NCBI GenBank assembly: GCA_003576695.1
Contig: QOZQ01000006.1
Coordinates: forward strand, 1-64,000
Source: Taklimakanibacter lacteus
GTDB lineage: Bacteria > Pseudomonadota > Alphaproteobacteria > Rhizobiales > Aestuariivirgaceae
Direction: 5' to 3'
DNA length: 64,000 nt
Shown here piece after piece: positions 46,137-55,825 of the stretch (its first letter is position 1; every line of letters begins with the position of its first letter). A program made the position numbers and the translations under genes. The notes beneath the pieces are model-generated. The model had not been told where the DNA came from and searched no databases. It was given only the letters and a program-made list of their open reading frames with translations.

Positions 46137-47621
46137 ATGCTTGACAGCTCGCTCTCCTCGCTCTTCGGCATCCTCTTCTCACCTCATATGATGATGCTGA
46201 TGACGCTGGGCGTCCTGGTCGGGCTGTTCTTCGGCATCATGCCGGGACTCGGCGGCAAGCTCGGCATCATTTTCCTCATTCCCTTCGTCTTCGGCATGGA
46301 CCCGATCCCGGGCGCCGTCTTTCTGCTCGCCATGCATTCGGTCGTCCACACATCGGGCGCCATTCCCAGCATCCTGTTCGGCATTCCGGGCACCGGCCCC
46401 GATGCCGCCACCATCGTCGATGGCTATCCGATGACGCGGAAGGGCGAAGCCGGCCGCGCGTTGGGCGCCACGCTCTGCGCCTCCGGCATCGGCGGCGTGA
46501 TCGGTGCTGTGTTCCTCAGCCTTCTATTGCCCTCTGTCGAGCCGATCGTATTGGCCTTCAGCCCGGCCGAGTTCTTCCTCCTCGCCGTGCTCGGCATCAC
46601 CTTCATCGCCGCCTTGAGCGGCGACAGCCTGGTGAAGGGCCTGATCGTCGGCCTGTTCGGCCTCATCATCGCAACCGTCGGGCTCGATCCGGTGAGCGGC
46701 CAGGATCGCTACACTTTTGGCCAGCTCTTCCTGTGGGACGGCATCGACCCCGTCACCGCCGTCATCGCCATCTTCGCCATCCCCGAAATGGTAGCGCTCG
46801 CACTGCGTGGCAATCTTACCGCGGGGAGGAGCGAGACGAGCTACAGCATGAGCGATGTGGTAAGGGGCTGTATCGACGTCTTCCGCCACTGGTTTCTCAC
46901 CTTGCGCACCTCGCTCATCGGCGCCTTCATCGGCCTCATCCCGGGGCTTGGCGGCGATGTCGCCTCATGGCTCTGCTATGGCCATGCGGTGCAATCGTCG
47001 AAGACCCCCGAACGCTTCGGCAAGGGCGCCGTCGAAGGCGTCATCGCGCCCGAGACCGCCAACAATTCCAAGGAAGGCGGCGCCCTGCTGCCGACCCTCT
47101 ATTTCGGCATTCCCGGCAGCTCCGGCATGGCGATCCTGCTCGGCGCCTTCGTCATGCTGGGCATTCAGCCCGGTCCCGGCTTCGCCGCCGGCAAGAGCGA
47201 CGTCGTCTGGGCGCTGATCTGGACGCTCGCCATCGCCAATATCCTCGCCGTCCTGCTACTGCTCGCGATGGCGCCCTGGCTCAGCCGCATCGCCGGCCTG
47301 CGCACCGGACTTCTCATTCCCTTCGTCATCGCCTTGTCGCTGCTCGGCTCCTATCTGGGCGCCGGCGCCTGGCAGAATTTCATGCTCTTCCTCGGGCTCG
47401 GCGCGCTCGGCTGGCTGTTCAAGAAATATGACTGGCCGCGACCGCCTTTCGTGATCGGCATCGTGCTGGGGCCCATCGCCGAAAACTCTTTCCACAAGGC
47501 GATGGCGCTGTGGGGACCAGCTTTCCTCCTGCGCCCCCTTTCGCTCGTGCTGCTCGCGATCATCGCCGCGACACTCGTCCTCTACATCATACGCGCGCGG
47601 CGCGAGGCGGTCGCTACATGA
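46137..47621 (+). CDS. tctA: Tripartite tricarboxylate transporter, large membrane subunit
   Basis: The 494-residue TctA translocator with about twelve membrane helices. The two signature loops GVLVGLFFGIMPGLGGKLGI (near residue 24) and FIGLIPGLGGDVASWLCYGH (near residue 265) are present and related, reflecting the internal duplication of the family. A third motif, VIAPETANNSKEGGALLPTL, is also conserved. Uptake is driven by the ion gradient. It overlaps tctB by 4 bases. Confidence 0.93.
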   Translation: MLDSSLSSLFGILFSPHMMMLMTLGVLVGLFFGIMPGLGGKLGIIFLIPFVFGMDPIPGAVFLLAMHSVVHTSGAIPSILFGIPGTGPDAATIVDGYPMTRKGEAGRALGATLCASGIGGVIGAVFLSLLLPSVEPIVLAFSPAEFFLLAVLGITFIAALSGDSLVKGLIVGLFGLIIATVGLDPVSGQDRYTFGQLFLWDGIDPVTAVIAIFAIPEMVALALRGNLTAGRSETSYSMSDVVRGCIDVFRHWFLTLRTSLIGAFIGLIPGLGGDVASWLCYGHAVQSSKTPERFGKGAVEGVIAPETANNSKEGGALLPTLYFGIPGSSGMAILLGAFVMLGIQPGPGFAAGKSDVVWALIWTLAIANILAVLLLLAMAPWLSRIAGLRTGLLIPFVIALSLLGSYLGAGAWQNFMLFLGLGALGWLFKKYDWPRPPFVIGIVLGPIAENSFHKAMALWGPAFLLRPLSLVLLAIIAATLVLYIIRARREAVAT

Positions 47622-48055
47622 AAATGAACGGGCGCATCGTGACGAGCCTGGTGATGACACTGGTCTTCACGCTCTTCGTCATCCAGGCCCTCTCCTTCAG
47701 GCATGAGGCCGCGGTGATGCCGCTGCTGGTCGGATTGCCTGGCCTTGTCCTGAGCCTCGTCCAGCTCTTCATCGAAATGAGAGCAAGCGCCGCTCGGGCC
47801 GATGATCCCCCGGTCGCCTCCACCCGCGAAGTGACGATCATGCTGTGGATCACGGGCTTCACGCTGGGCGTTATCGGCTTCGGTTTCGTCCTCGGCGCTC
47901 CCTTGCTGCTTGCCGCCTATCTCTATTTTGTCGCCGCCGAGCGCCTCCCCGTGGCGGCGCTGGGCGGCCTGCTGTGCCTCGCAGTAATGGCAGGACTCGA
48001 GCGCCTGCTGAATATCCCGCTTTTTGAAGGCCTCGCTTTTCACTATCTTTTTTGA
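47618..48055 (+). CDS. tctB: Tripartite tricarboxylate transporter, small membrane subunit
   Basis: A 145-residue membrane protein with four hydrophobic segments (about 7-25, 30-46, 72-100 and 105-140), matching TctB. Sequence conservation in this family is low; the identification rests on size, topology and the ATGA overlap with tctA. The ATG at 47618 is chosen for that overlap. In many tct operons the order is C-B-A; here it is C-A-B. Confidence 0.85.
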   Translation: MKMNGRIVTSLVMTLVFTLFVIQALSFRHEAAVMPLLVGLPGLVLSLVQLFIEMRASAARADDPPVASTREVTIMLWITGFTLGVIGFGFVLGAPLLLAAYLYFVAAERLPVAALGGLLCLAVMAGLERLLNIPLFEGLAFHYLF

Positions 48056-48068
48056 TCACAAGGCGAAC

Positions 48069-49745
48069 ATGACCGACAGCAAGACAGAAACGATCCGCAA
48101 GCAGGCGATCGCCCTGCACCGGGCGGGCAATGTCGCGGAAGCGGTCGTCCAATATCGCGCCCTCCTGGAGCAGCGCCCGAAGGATGCCGAGATCCTGGGC
48201 TTTCTGGGCCTCGCCCAGTTCCAGCTCGGCCGCGAAGAGGAGGCTCTCGCCGGCTGGCGGTCCAGCCTTGCCGGATCAGCGTCCGCGCAAGTGAAGCTCC
48301 GCACCCTTGCCGGTGCCCTGACGGCGCTCAAGGCGAGGCCATCGCCAGCAGTTGCGCGGTTCCTGTCCACTGTCGCCGTCCCTGTCTGGCCGAGAAACGC
48401 GCCTGCCGATCTCTCCGACAAGCACATGATCATCACGCTGGCCCGCGGCCTCGTCACGGCAAAGCGCCCGGATGAGGCCGCTGCCCTGCTCAACAGCACC
48501 TTTCCCGGTTTGCTTGCCGACAGGGATTTCACCAAGGCGGCCATGGCGATCCTGATCGATGCCGGCCACGCCGCGCGAGTGGCGGAAATCCTGCGCCCGC
48601 TGACCGCCGATGCCGCTGCCCCGGATGGCGGCCTCCTGATCGCTCACGCCGCGGCGGCTCACCTGACCGGACAGGGCGAAGAGGCCGCCCAGCTGATCCG
48701 CCGCGCCGTCGAAGCCGTGCCGGTACATCTCACCGACAAGGTGCCGGGCCAGCTCCTGCTGGTCGGCGTCATCAACCAGGCGCCACAGAAGCTCGAAAGA
48801 GCGGCGAGCGCTATCTATCTGCACTTTGCCCGGAACACACCCGGCAGCCTCGCCTTCAAGCACAATGACCAGTATCGCTTTCTCTCGGTCTTCCCCGAAG
48901 CGAGCTCGGCGCCGCGCGCGCTTGCCGCAATGCCGAGGCCGGACGTCTTTCTCAACAACTGGGTGAATGCCGAACGCCTCTCGACACCGCGAATGCTCGA
49001 TTTCATTGCCGGCTTCGCCGACAGCCTCGGGCTCCCCGTCATCAACCATCCGCGCAAGGCGGCCCAGACGACGCGCCAGCTCAATGCCGATCGGCTCGCC
49101 GGCATAGAAGGTCTCGTCGTTCCGCCCGTCATCCGCTTCACCAATGACTTGAGCAGGATCGATGAGGGCGTGCGTGTCATTGGCGAGAAGATCGGCTTTC
49201 CGCTCATCATCCGCGGTCCCTTCGCCCAGAAGGGTATCGGCGCCGAGAGAATCGACACACCGGCGGAACTCGCCCGCCACCTCGCCGGTCAGCCACAGAT
49301 GCAGCTCTATGCCATCCGCTATGTCCACAACCCCGTGGCGGGGCGGGCCTTTCGCAAGATCAGGGCAGCGGTCATCGGCGAAGAGGTCTTCATCACCCAT
49401 GTGCATTTCGGACCGGCCTGGAATGTCCATCACGAGCGCGACAGCGAGAAGATCGCGGCCTTCGATCCGGATGGCGCGATCAGGGCCGAGGCCCGGCGCA
49501 TGACCCTGATGCCCGAGGAGGCTTTGGGCCGGCCGGCCATGATGGCGCTGCACGAGATCCGCCGCCGCATCCCGCTCGAATTCTATGGCATCGACTTCGA
49601 CCTGCTGCCCGATGGCCGCGTGCTGTTCTTCGAGGCCAATGCGGCGATGAATCTGTCCCTGTCCGACCGGCCCGGGCTTGAAAAGACTCGCACGGCCATG
49701 CGCGAGGCGGTGCGCCGGCTGTTCCTGAGCCGGGCCAAGCCGTAG
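48069..49745 (+). CDS. TPR protein fused to an ATP-grasp-like domain
   Basis: A 558-residue protein starting 13 bases after tctB. Residues ~5-75 form tetratricopeptide units (AIALHRAGNVAEAVVQYRAL, DAEILGFLGLAQFQLGREEE), followed by further helical material to about 230. The C-terminal 250 residues look like an ATP-grasp ligase: IGEKIGFPLIIRGPFAQKGI (lysine-type strand replaced by Arg), LYAIRYVHNPVAGRAFRKIRA, VFITHVHFG, and the metal-binding end GIDFDLLPDGRVLFFEANAAMN. The substrate is unknown. Similar TPR/ATP-grasp fusions exist in proteobacteria without assigned roles. The ATG at 48069 follows the tctB stop. Confidence 0.75.
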   Translation: MTDSKTETIRKQAIALHRAGNVAEAVVQYRALLEQRPKDAEILGFLGLAQFQLGREEEALAGWRSSLAGSASAQVKLRTLAGALTALKARPSPAVARFLSTVAVPVWPRNAPADLSDKHMIITLARGLVTAKRPDEAAALLNSTFPGLLADRDFTKAAMAILIDAGHAARVAEILRPLTADAAAPDGGLLIAHAAAAHLTGQGEEAAQLIRRAVEAVPVHLTDKVPGQLLLVGVINQAPQKLERAASAIYLHFARNTPGSLAFKHNDQYRFLSVFPEASSAPRALAAMPRPDVFLNNWVNAERLSTPRMLDFIAGFADSLGLPVINHPRKAAQTTRQLNADRLAGIEGLVVPPVIRFTNDLSRIDEGVRVIGEKIGFPLIIRGPFAQKGIGAERIDTPAELARHLAGQPQMQLYAIRYVHNPVAGRAFRKIRAAVIGEEVFITHVHFGPAWNVHHERDSEKIAAFDPDGAIRAEARRMTLMPEEALGRPAMMALHEIRRRIPLEFYGIDFDLLPDGRVLFFEANAAMNLSLSDRPGLEKTRTAMREAVRRLFLSRAKP

Positions 49746-49801
49746 CAATATGCCGGAGCAAATCCTTATCGCCAAGGTCTTCAACTTTGGCGGGATATGC
49801 T

Positions 49802-50839
<1,038 letters not shown>

Positions 50840-50899
50840 GAGGTGCACTCTCGATGCATGCGGTGACGATAGAAATGAGATTACCAGCGTACCCTCATC

Positions 50900-50999
50900 C
50901 GTCATCCCGGCGAAAGCCGGGACCCCCTGACTAGAATTAACCGGGCGGCGCTGCTCGCATCGATGAATTTAATGGGTCCCGGCTTCCGCCGGGATGACG
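50900..50999. repeat. Complete ~100-bp palindromic repeat, family A copy, between adh and lrp
   Basis: It begins CGTCATCCCGGCGAAAGCC and ends GGCTTCCGCCGGGATGACG. The interior CCCCCTGACTAGAATTAACC, then GGGCGGCGCTGC and GAATTTAATGGG, closely matches the copy at 7672-7772. The right end is 10 bases from the lrp stop codon. Confidence 0.9.
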
Positions 51000-51009
51000 A
51001 AATAGGGAA

Positions 51010-51504
51010 TCACGATACCAGATCGTCGAGCACCACGCCGCGGAAGGGCTTCACCGCCTTCAACACGATATAGGAGCTCAGGTTTCCCACTTTCGGCCCG
51101 AGCTTCAGGAGCTCGTCCGACAGCATCTGGTAGGAGCCGATATCGGGGCAGATGAAGCGCACCAGATAGTCGATGGTGCCCGAAAGCTTGGTGCATTCGA
51201 CCACATGGCGCATGCCGGCGACCATCTTCTCGAAATCATTGAAGTCGTCGAGCCCGTGGCTGTTGAGCGTGACGGCGGCGATGACATCGACATGCCGACA
51301 CACTTTATTGAGGTCGATCTGCGCCTGGTACACAGAGATGATGCCGGCGCGCTCCAGCCTCTTGACGCGCTGCAAACAAGGACTTGGCGACAGGCCGACG
51401 GCATCGGCCAGCTCCTGGTTGGTGATGCGGGCATCGGTCTGCAGCTTGGCCAGGATTTTCAGATCCAGGTGATCGAGCTTCACCGAGGCATCGCTGTCTT
51501 TCAT
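51010..51504 (-). CDS. Lrp/AsnC-family transcriptional regulator
   Basis: A 164-residue regulator. The N-terminal helix-turn-helix (about 10-65) reads LDLKILAKLQTDARITNQEL then LSPSPCLQRVKRLERAGII. The C-terminal RAM ligand domain (about 75-150) includes AAVTLNSHGLDDFNDFEKMV and GTIDYLVRFICPDIGSYQML. Such proteins sense amino acids. It is transcribed divergently from the permease that opens the guanidino/amino-acid gene cluster, so it is the best candidate regulator of that cluster. The ATG at 51504 is the family start; the 62-residue upstream extension lies in the intergenic region. Confidence 0.9.
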   Translation of the reverse strand: MKDSDASVKLDHLDLKILAKLQTDARITNQELADAVGLSPSPCLQRVKRLERAGIISVYQAQIDLNKVCRHVDVIAAVTLNSHGLDDFNDFEKMVAGMRHVVECTKLSGTIDYLVRFICPDIGSYQMLSDELLKLGPKVGNLSSYIVLKAVKPFRGVVLDDLVS

Positions 51505-51757
51505 GGGTCTTCCCTCATCCGGCAGTCTGGCATTTCCAGGCCGACCCTGTCGAGTGGCGCAGCAGAAACCGCTTCGCGCCTGCCATGGGCCGACAGCTTC
51601 GCTTGCCGTCAGGGCCAACAACGGCAGCACATTTCGGGCGTTTGGCGCTAAAAGCACGGGCCAAGACCAAGAGCGCCGAAAGCGCCTCAATCATGAAACC
51701 GGCCGCACTCCACATGGCGCGCCGGTTTGCCTCTTTGGGGATGTGGGAGGAACGCAC
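51505..51757. promoter_or_regulatory. Divergent control region between lrp-like gene and permease
   Basis: 253 bases between divergent starts. A GGGAGGAACGCAC ribosome site precedes the permease ATG, and GGGAAGACCC precedes the regulator ATG. No convincing -35/-10 pair or clear Lrp box could be picked by eye. It should contain the operator of the regulator and the promoter of the downstream cluster. Confidence 0.45.
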
Positions 51758-53230
51758 ATGTCAGAACAGCATACTTTGGGCACCCGTCTTCTGCGCAAGA
51801 AGCCCGTCGAGAAGCTCATCAGCGAGACGGCCGGCGCCGATCCCGAGCATGGCCATCTGAGCCGCTCGATCACGCCCTTCCAGCTGACCATGTTCGGCGT
51901 CGGCGCCACTATCGGCACCGGCATCTTCTTCGTTCTCTCCCAGACGGTGCCGACCGCCGGTCCCGCCGTCATCATCTCCTTCATCATGGCGGGCGTCGTC
52001 GCCGGACTGACCGCGCTCTGCTATGCCGAAATGGCCTCGATGATCCCGGTCTCGGGCTCATCCTACTCCTATGCCTATGCGACATTGGGCGAGATCGTCG
52101 CCTATTTCGTCGGCGCCTGTCTCCTGCTCGAATATGGCATCTCGGCTTCCGCCGTCGCTATCGGCTGGAGCGGCTATCTGAACAAGCTGTTCGAGATCCT
52201 CTTCGGATCGGGACTGCCGGCCTGGCTCTCCGCCGCCCCGATCGTGGCCGACGGCTATGAGCTTTCGATCGGCGGTGACGGCTATCTCAATCTGCCGGCC
52301 GCCATACTGGTCTTCCTGTGCTGCCTGCTGCTCATCCGCGGCTCGCGGGAGTCGGCAAGGGCGAATGCGGTCATGGTGGTGGTCAAGATGGCCGTGCTCG
52401 TGCTCTTCATCGCCATCGCCGCGACCGGCTTCACCGCGGGCAATTTCCAGCCCTTCGCGCCCCAGGGCTTCGCCGGCATCAGTGCCGCGGCCGGCACGAT
52501 CTTCTTCACCTATGTCGGCCTCGATGCGGTCTCGACCGCAGGCGAGGAAGTGCAGAATCCCAAGCGCAATTTGCCGATTGCCATCATCGCCGCCCTCGTC
52601 ATCGTGACGAGCCTTTATATTCTGACCGCGCTGACCGCCATCGGCGTGCAAGCGCCCGCCGCCTTCGAGGGCCAGGAAGCGGGTCTCGCCACCATCTTGC
52701 AGAATGTCACCGGCTCCAACTGGCCCGCTTTCGTGCTGGCGGCGGGGGCTGTGATCTCGGTGTTCAGCGTGACGCTGGTCGTGCTCTATGGCCAGACCCG
52801 CATCCTCTTCGCCATGTCGCGTGACGGCCTGCTCCCCGAGCTGTTCCACCGCGTCAATCCGCGCACTCTGTCGCCGGTCGCCAACACGATCGTGGTCGCC
52901 CTCTTTGTCGGCGCCATCGCCGCCTTTGTACCCGATGCGATTTTGTGGGACCTGACCAGCCTCGGCACGCTCACCGCCTTCATCGTCGTCTCGGCTGGCG
53001 TCATCATCCTGCGCCAGACGAGGCCCGATATGCAGCGCGGCTTCAAGGTGCCGTTCTATCCAGTGCTGCCCATCCTCAGCATCCTGACCTCGCTCTATCT
53101 CATCTGGAATCTCAACCCGCGCACCTTCGAGCTGTTTGCCGTCTGGCTCGTCTTCGCCGCCATCTTCTACTTCCTCTACAGCGTGAAGAAATCCAGGCTC
53201 GAGCCCAAGGCTCGCGTCACCAAATCCTAA
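51758..53230 (+). CDS. APC-superfamily amino-acid permease (CAT-like)
   Basis: A 490-residue inner-membrane transporter with about twelve to fourteen helices. The N-terminal soluble tail is followed by the APC hallmark helix GVGATIGTGIFFVLSQTVPT and GPAVIISFIMAGVVAGLTAL. FFTYVGLDAVSTAGEEVQNP is the conserved helix 6-7 segment of the cationic amino-acid transporter group. The last helices and KKSRLEPKARV form the C-terminus. The CAT-like character fits import of arginine, lysine or ornithine, which matches the enzymes downstream. A strong GGGAGG site supports the ATG at 51758. Confidence 0.92.
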   Translation: MSEQHTLGTRLLRKKPVEKLISETAGADPEHGHLSRSITPFQLTMFGVGATIGTGIFFVLSQTVPTAGPAVIISFIMAGVVAGLTALCYAEMASMIPVSGSSYSYAYATLGEIVAYFVGACLLLEYGISASAVAIGWSGYLNKLFEILFGSGLPAWLSAAPIVADGYELSIGGDGYLNLPAAILVFLCCLLLIRGSRESARANAVMVVVKMAVLVLFIAIAATGFTAGNFQPFAPQGFAGISAAAGTIFFTYVGLDAVSTAGEEVQNPKRNLPIAIIAALVIVTSLYILTALTAIGVQAPAAFEGQEAGLATILQNVTGSNWPAFVLAAGAVISVFSVTLVVLYGQTRILFAMSRDGLLPELFHRVNPRTLSPVANTIVVALFVGAIAAFVPDAILWDLTSLGTLTAFIVVSAGVIILRQTRPDMQRGFKVPFYPVLPILSILTSLYLIWNLNPRTFELFAVWLVFAAIFYFLYSVKKSRLEPKARVTKS

Positions 53231-53249
53231 CCCGCGAAAGGGCAAAGCC

Positions 53250-54155
53250 ATGAAATATCTGGTTGCCTATTCGGCCGACCGCGGCGGGCAGGAAGCGCTC
53301 GCTTTGGGCATGATGCTGTCGCGCCGCGACAGGGCGAAGATGGTCGTCTGCCTCATCCTGCCGAAGACCTGGGGCTATCCCTCGATGGCCCGCGTCGATG
53401 CGGAATATGCTGCCTTCCTCGAGAAGCATGCCGACAAGGCGATGAGCAAGGCGAAGGCGCTCGCCGGCGGCAAGCTGAACGCGCAGTTCATCACCAGGAG
53501 CGCCGCCTCGGCCGAGCAGGGCCTCATCTCGACCGCCGATGATCTCGGCGCCGACATGATCGTGCTCGGCTCGTCGCGCGGCGCATCGGCGGGCAAGTTT
53601 CTCGAAGGCAGCGTCACCCGCCATCTCCTGCATCTTTCCAAGCTGCCGGTGGCGCTGGCCCCGCGCGGCTTCGATCCCGGGCCCAAGACGGTGCTCTCGC
53701 GACTGACCTGCGCCTATGCCGCGACCCGCAAATCACGTGAGACGGTCGATTACTGCGTGGGCTTCAGCCGCAAATACAAGGTGCCGCTGCGCCTCGCCAC
53801 TTTCGTGGTGCGCGACAAGCAGATGTATCCGACGGGTGCGGGCTACAAGGTCGAGAATCTCGTCGCCAATCAGTGGAAGGGCCAGGCAGTCGCCGCACAG
53901 AAGGCGCTGCTCGCCGAGCTTGGCGGCGATCTGCCGGTCAAGACGGCGATCGGCGATGGCGCCAACTGGAAGGACGCGCTGCAATCGGTGGGCTGGAAGC
54001 CGGGCGAGGTCATGGTGGTGGGCTCGGGCCGCGTCGGCCCCCTGGCCCAGGTCTTCCTCGGCTCGAACGGCAACCGCATCATCCGCAGCGCGCCGGTGCC
54101 GATGATCGTCGTGCCGCGCCACGCCCATGTGGATTTCTCCGATGACGAGGCCTGA
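53250..54155 (+). CDS. Universal stress protein with two Usp domains
   Basis: A 301-residue protein with two UspA folds (about 1-135 and 150-295). Domain 1 ends with the ATP-binding loop IVLGSSRGASAGKFLEGSVT then LSKLPVALAPRG. Domain 2 ends MVVGSGRVGPLAQVFLGSNG then SAPVPMIVVPR, a related loop. It follows the permease by 19 bases and precedes the decarboxylase, so it belongs to the same transcript. Usp proteins encoded next to transporters can bind and gate them, as reported for TeaD with the TeaABC ectoine transporter; such a role here is inference. Confidence 0.88.
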   Translation: MKYLVAYSADRGGQEALALGMMLSRRDRAKMVVCLILPKTWGYPSMARVDAEYAAFLEKHADKAMSKAKALAGGKLNAQFITRSAASAEQGLISTADDLGADMIVLGSSRGASAGKFLEGSVTRHLLHLSKLPVALAPRGFDPGPKTVLSRLTCAYAATRKSRETVDYCVGFSRKYKVPLRLATFVVRDKQMYPTGAGYKVENLVANQWKGQAVAAQKALLAELGGDLPVKTAIGDGANWKDALQSVGWKPGEVMVVGSGRVGPLAQVFLGSNGNRIIRSAPVPMIVVPRHAHVDFSDDEA

Positions 54156-54214
54156 GATGACTTGCGGGACCGATCCGGGCAGGGTGGGCGGCTCAATTCT
54201 TTAGGGAGGCACAC

Positions 54215-55825
54215 GTGCCCACTTGCGGTGAACATCTCGTCAAGCTGCTTGAAGCCTATGGCGTCGAGACCATCTTCGGCATTCCGGGCGTCCACACCGT
54301 TGAGCTCTATCGCGGCCTCGAGGCGACGAATATCCGCCATGTGACGCCCCGCCATGAGCAAGGGGCGGGCTTCATGGCCGATGGCTATGCGCGGAGCTGC
54401 GGCAAGCCGGGCGTGTGCTTCATCATCACCGGCCCCGGCATGACCAATATCGCGACCGCCATGGGCCAGGCCTATGCCGATTCGATCCCCATGCTGGTGA
54501 TCTCGAGCGTCAACGACACCTCCCATCTCGGCATGGGCCAGGGCCGCCTGCATGAACTGCCCTCGCAGCGCAATCTCATCGCTGGCGTCGCCGCCTTCAG
54601 CCATACGCTTCTCTATCCGGGCCAGCTGCCGGAAGTGCTGGCGCGCGCTTTTGCCGTCTTCACCAGTGCGAGGCCGAGGCCCGTCCATATCGAGATTCCG
54701 CTCGATGTCATCACCGCCCGGATGGAGGGGCCGGCCAAAGCCTGGACTTTGCCCTCGCGCCCGGCACCCGACCCGACGCTGATCGCCGAAGCGGCGAAGC
54801 TGCTCGCCGCCGCGAAATCGCCGCTCATCATTGCCGGCGGCGGCGCCTGCGATGCGGCACAGGGCCTGCAGAAACTCGCTGAGAAACTCGACGCGCCGGT
54901 CTTCACCACCATCAATGGCAAGGGCGTGCTGCCGCCCGGCCACAGTCTGGCATTGGCCGGCAATCTCGGCATGGAGGTGGCCCAGGATGAGCTTGCCCAG
55001 AGCGACGTCGTCCTCGCCATCGGCACGGAATTCGGCGAGACCGAAATGTATCCCGAGGCGCGCCCGATCCATATCAAGGGCAAGCTGATCCGTATCGACA
55101 TCGATCCCTTGCAGCTGGTCAACCAGCTGCAAGCCGACATCGCCCTCTTTGCCGACAGTGCGCTGGCGGTTCAGGCGCTGAATGACGCGCTGGGCAAGCA
55201 TGACGCGAAGGGCGGCAAGGGCGAGGCACGCGCCGCCGCATTGCGCAGGAAGGTCGTCGCGGGTCTCTGGCCCGCCTGCACGATCCACGGCCGCCTCCTC
55301 GCGGCGATCACCAGGGCATTGCCCGATGTCGTCATTGCCGGCGACCAGACCGAGCCGGTCTATGCCGCCAACCAGACTTATGAGGCGCCACGGCCCCGCT
55401 CCTATTTCAATTCGAGCACCGGCTATGGGACTCTGGGCTATGGCCTGCCGGCTGCCATTGGCGCCAAGCTCGGCCAGCCGGCGCGCCCATCCGTCTGCCT
55501 GATTGGCGATGGCGGCCTGCAATTCTCGCTGCCCGAGCTAGCCTCCGCCGTCGAGGCGCAAGTGCCGGTCGCCGTGGTGATCTGGAACAACACCGGCTAT
55601 GGCGAGATCAAGGCCTATATGCGCGACCGCCAGATCCCCGAGATCGGCGTCGACATCTACACGCCCGATTTCGTCACCATCGCCAAGGGCCTCGGCTGCG
55701 AGGCCGCGCGCCCCGCCGATATGGCGACGCTGCATGACGAGCTCGTCAAATCGGCGAAGCGCAAGGTGCCGACCATCATCGAGATCAGGTCGGGCGAGAG
55801 CCTGGCGCGCGAGCTTGGCCGCTGA
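54215..55825 (+). CDS. aruI: ThDP-dependent 2-oxo acid decarboxylase, AruI-like (5-guanidino-2-oxopentanoate)
   Basis: A 536-residue thiamine-diphosphate enzyme. The opening CGEHLVKLLEAYGVETIFGI, then PGVHTVELYRGL, is close to AruI, which decarboxylates 5-guanidino-2-oxopentanoate (2-ketoarginine) to 4-guanidinobutyraldehyde. The cofactor glutamate is in RHEQGAGFMADGYAR, and the diphosphate/Mg motif is GDGGLQFSLPELASAV...WNNTGYG. Acetolactate synthase is the main alternative, but no ilvN is present and the following gene is an aldehyde dehydrogenase. The start is GTG at 54215 behind a strong AGGGAGG. Its TGA shares a base with the next ATG. Confidence 0.8.
   Translation: MPTCGEHLVKLLEAYGVETIFGIPGVHTVELYRGLEATNIRHVTPRHEQGAGFMADGYARSCGKPGVCFIITGPGMTNIATAMGQAYADSIPMLVISSVNDTSHLGMGQGRLHELPSQRNLIAGVAAFSHTLLYPGQLPEVLARAFAVFTSARPRPVHIEIPLDVITARMEGPAKAWTLPSRPAPDPTLIAEAAKLLAAAKSPLIIAGGGACDAAQGLQKLAEKLDAPVFTTINGKGVLPPGHSLALAGNLGMEVAQDELAQSDVVLAIGTEFGETEMYPEARPIHIKGKLIRIDIDPLQLVNQLQADIALFADSALAVQALNDALGKHDAKGGKGEARAAALRRKVVAGLWPACTIHGRLLAAITRALPDVVIAGDQTEPVYAANQTYEAPRPRSYFNSSTGYGTLGYGLPAAIGAKLGQPARPSVCLIGDGGLQFSLPELASAVEAQVPVAVVIWNNTGYGEIKAYMRDRQIPEIGVDIYTPDFVTIAKGLGCEAARPADMATLHDELVKSAKRKVPTIIEIRSGESLARELGR

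Noticed and set aside
49746-49801. Possible bidirectional terminator (CGCCAA/TTGGCG stem) between the TPR/ATP-grasp and adh genes
   Set aside because: The stem is only six bases with a long loop and no T-run on either side.
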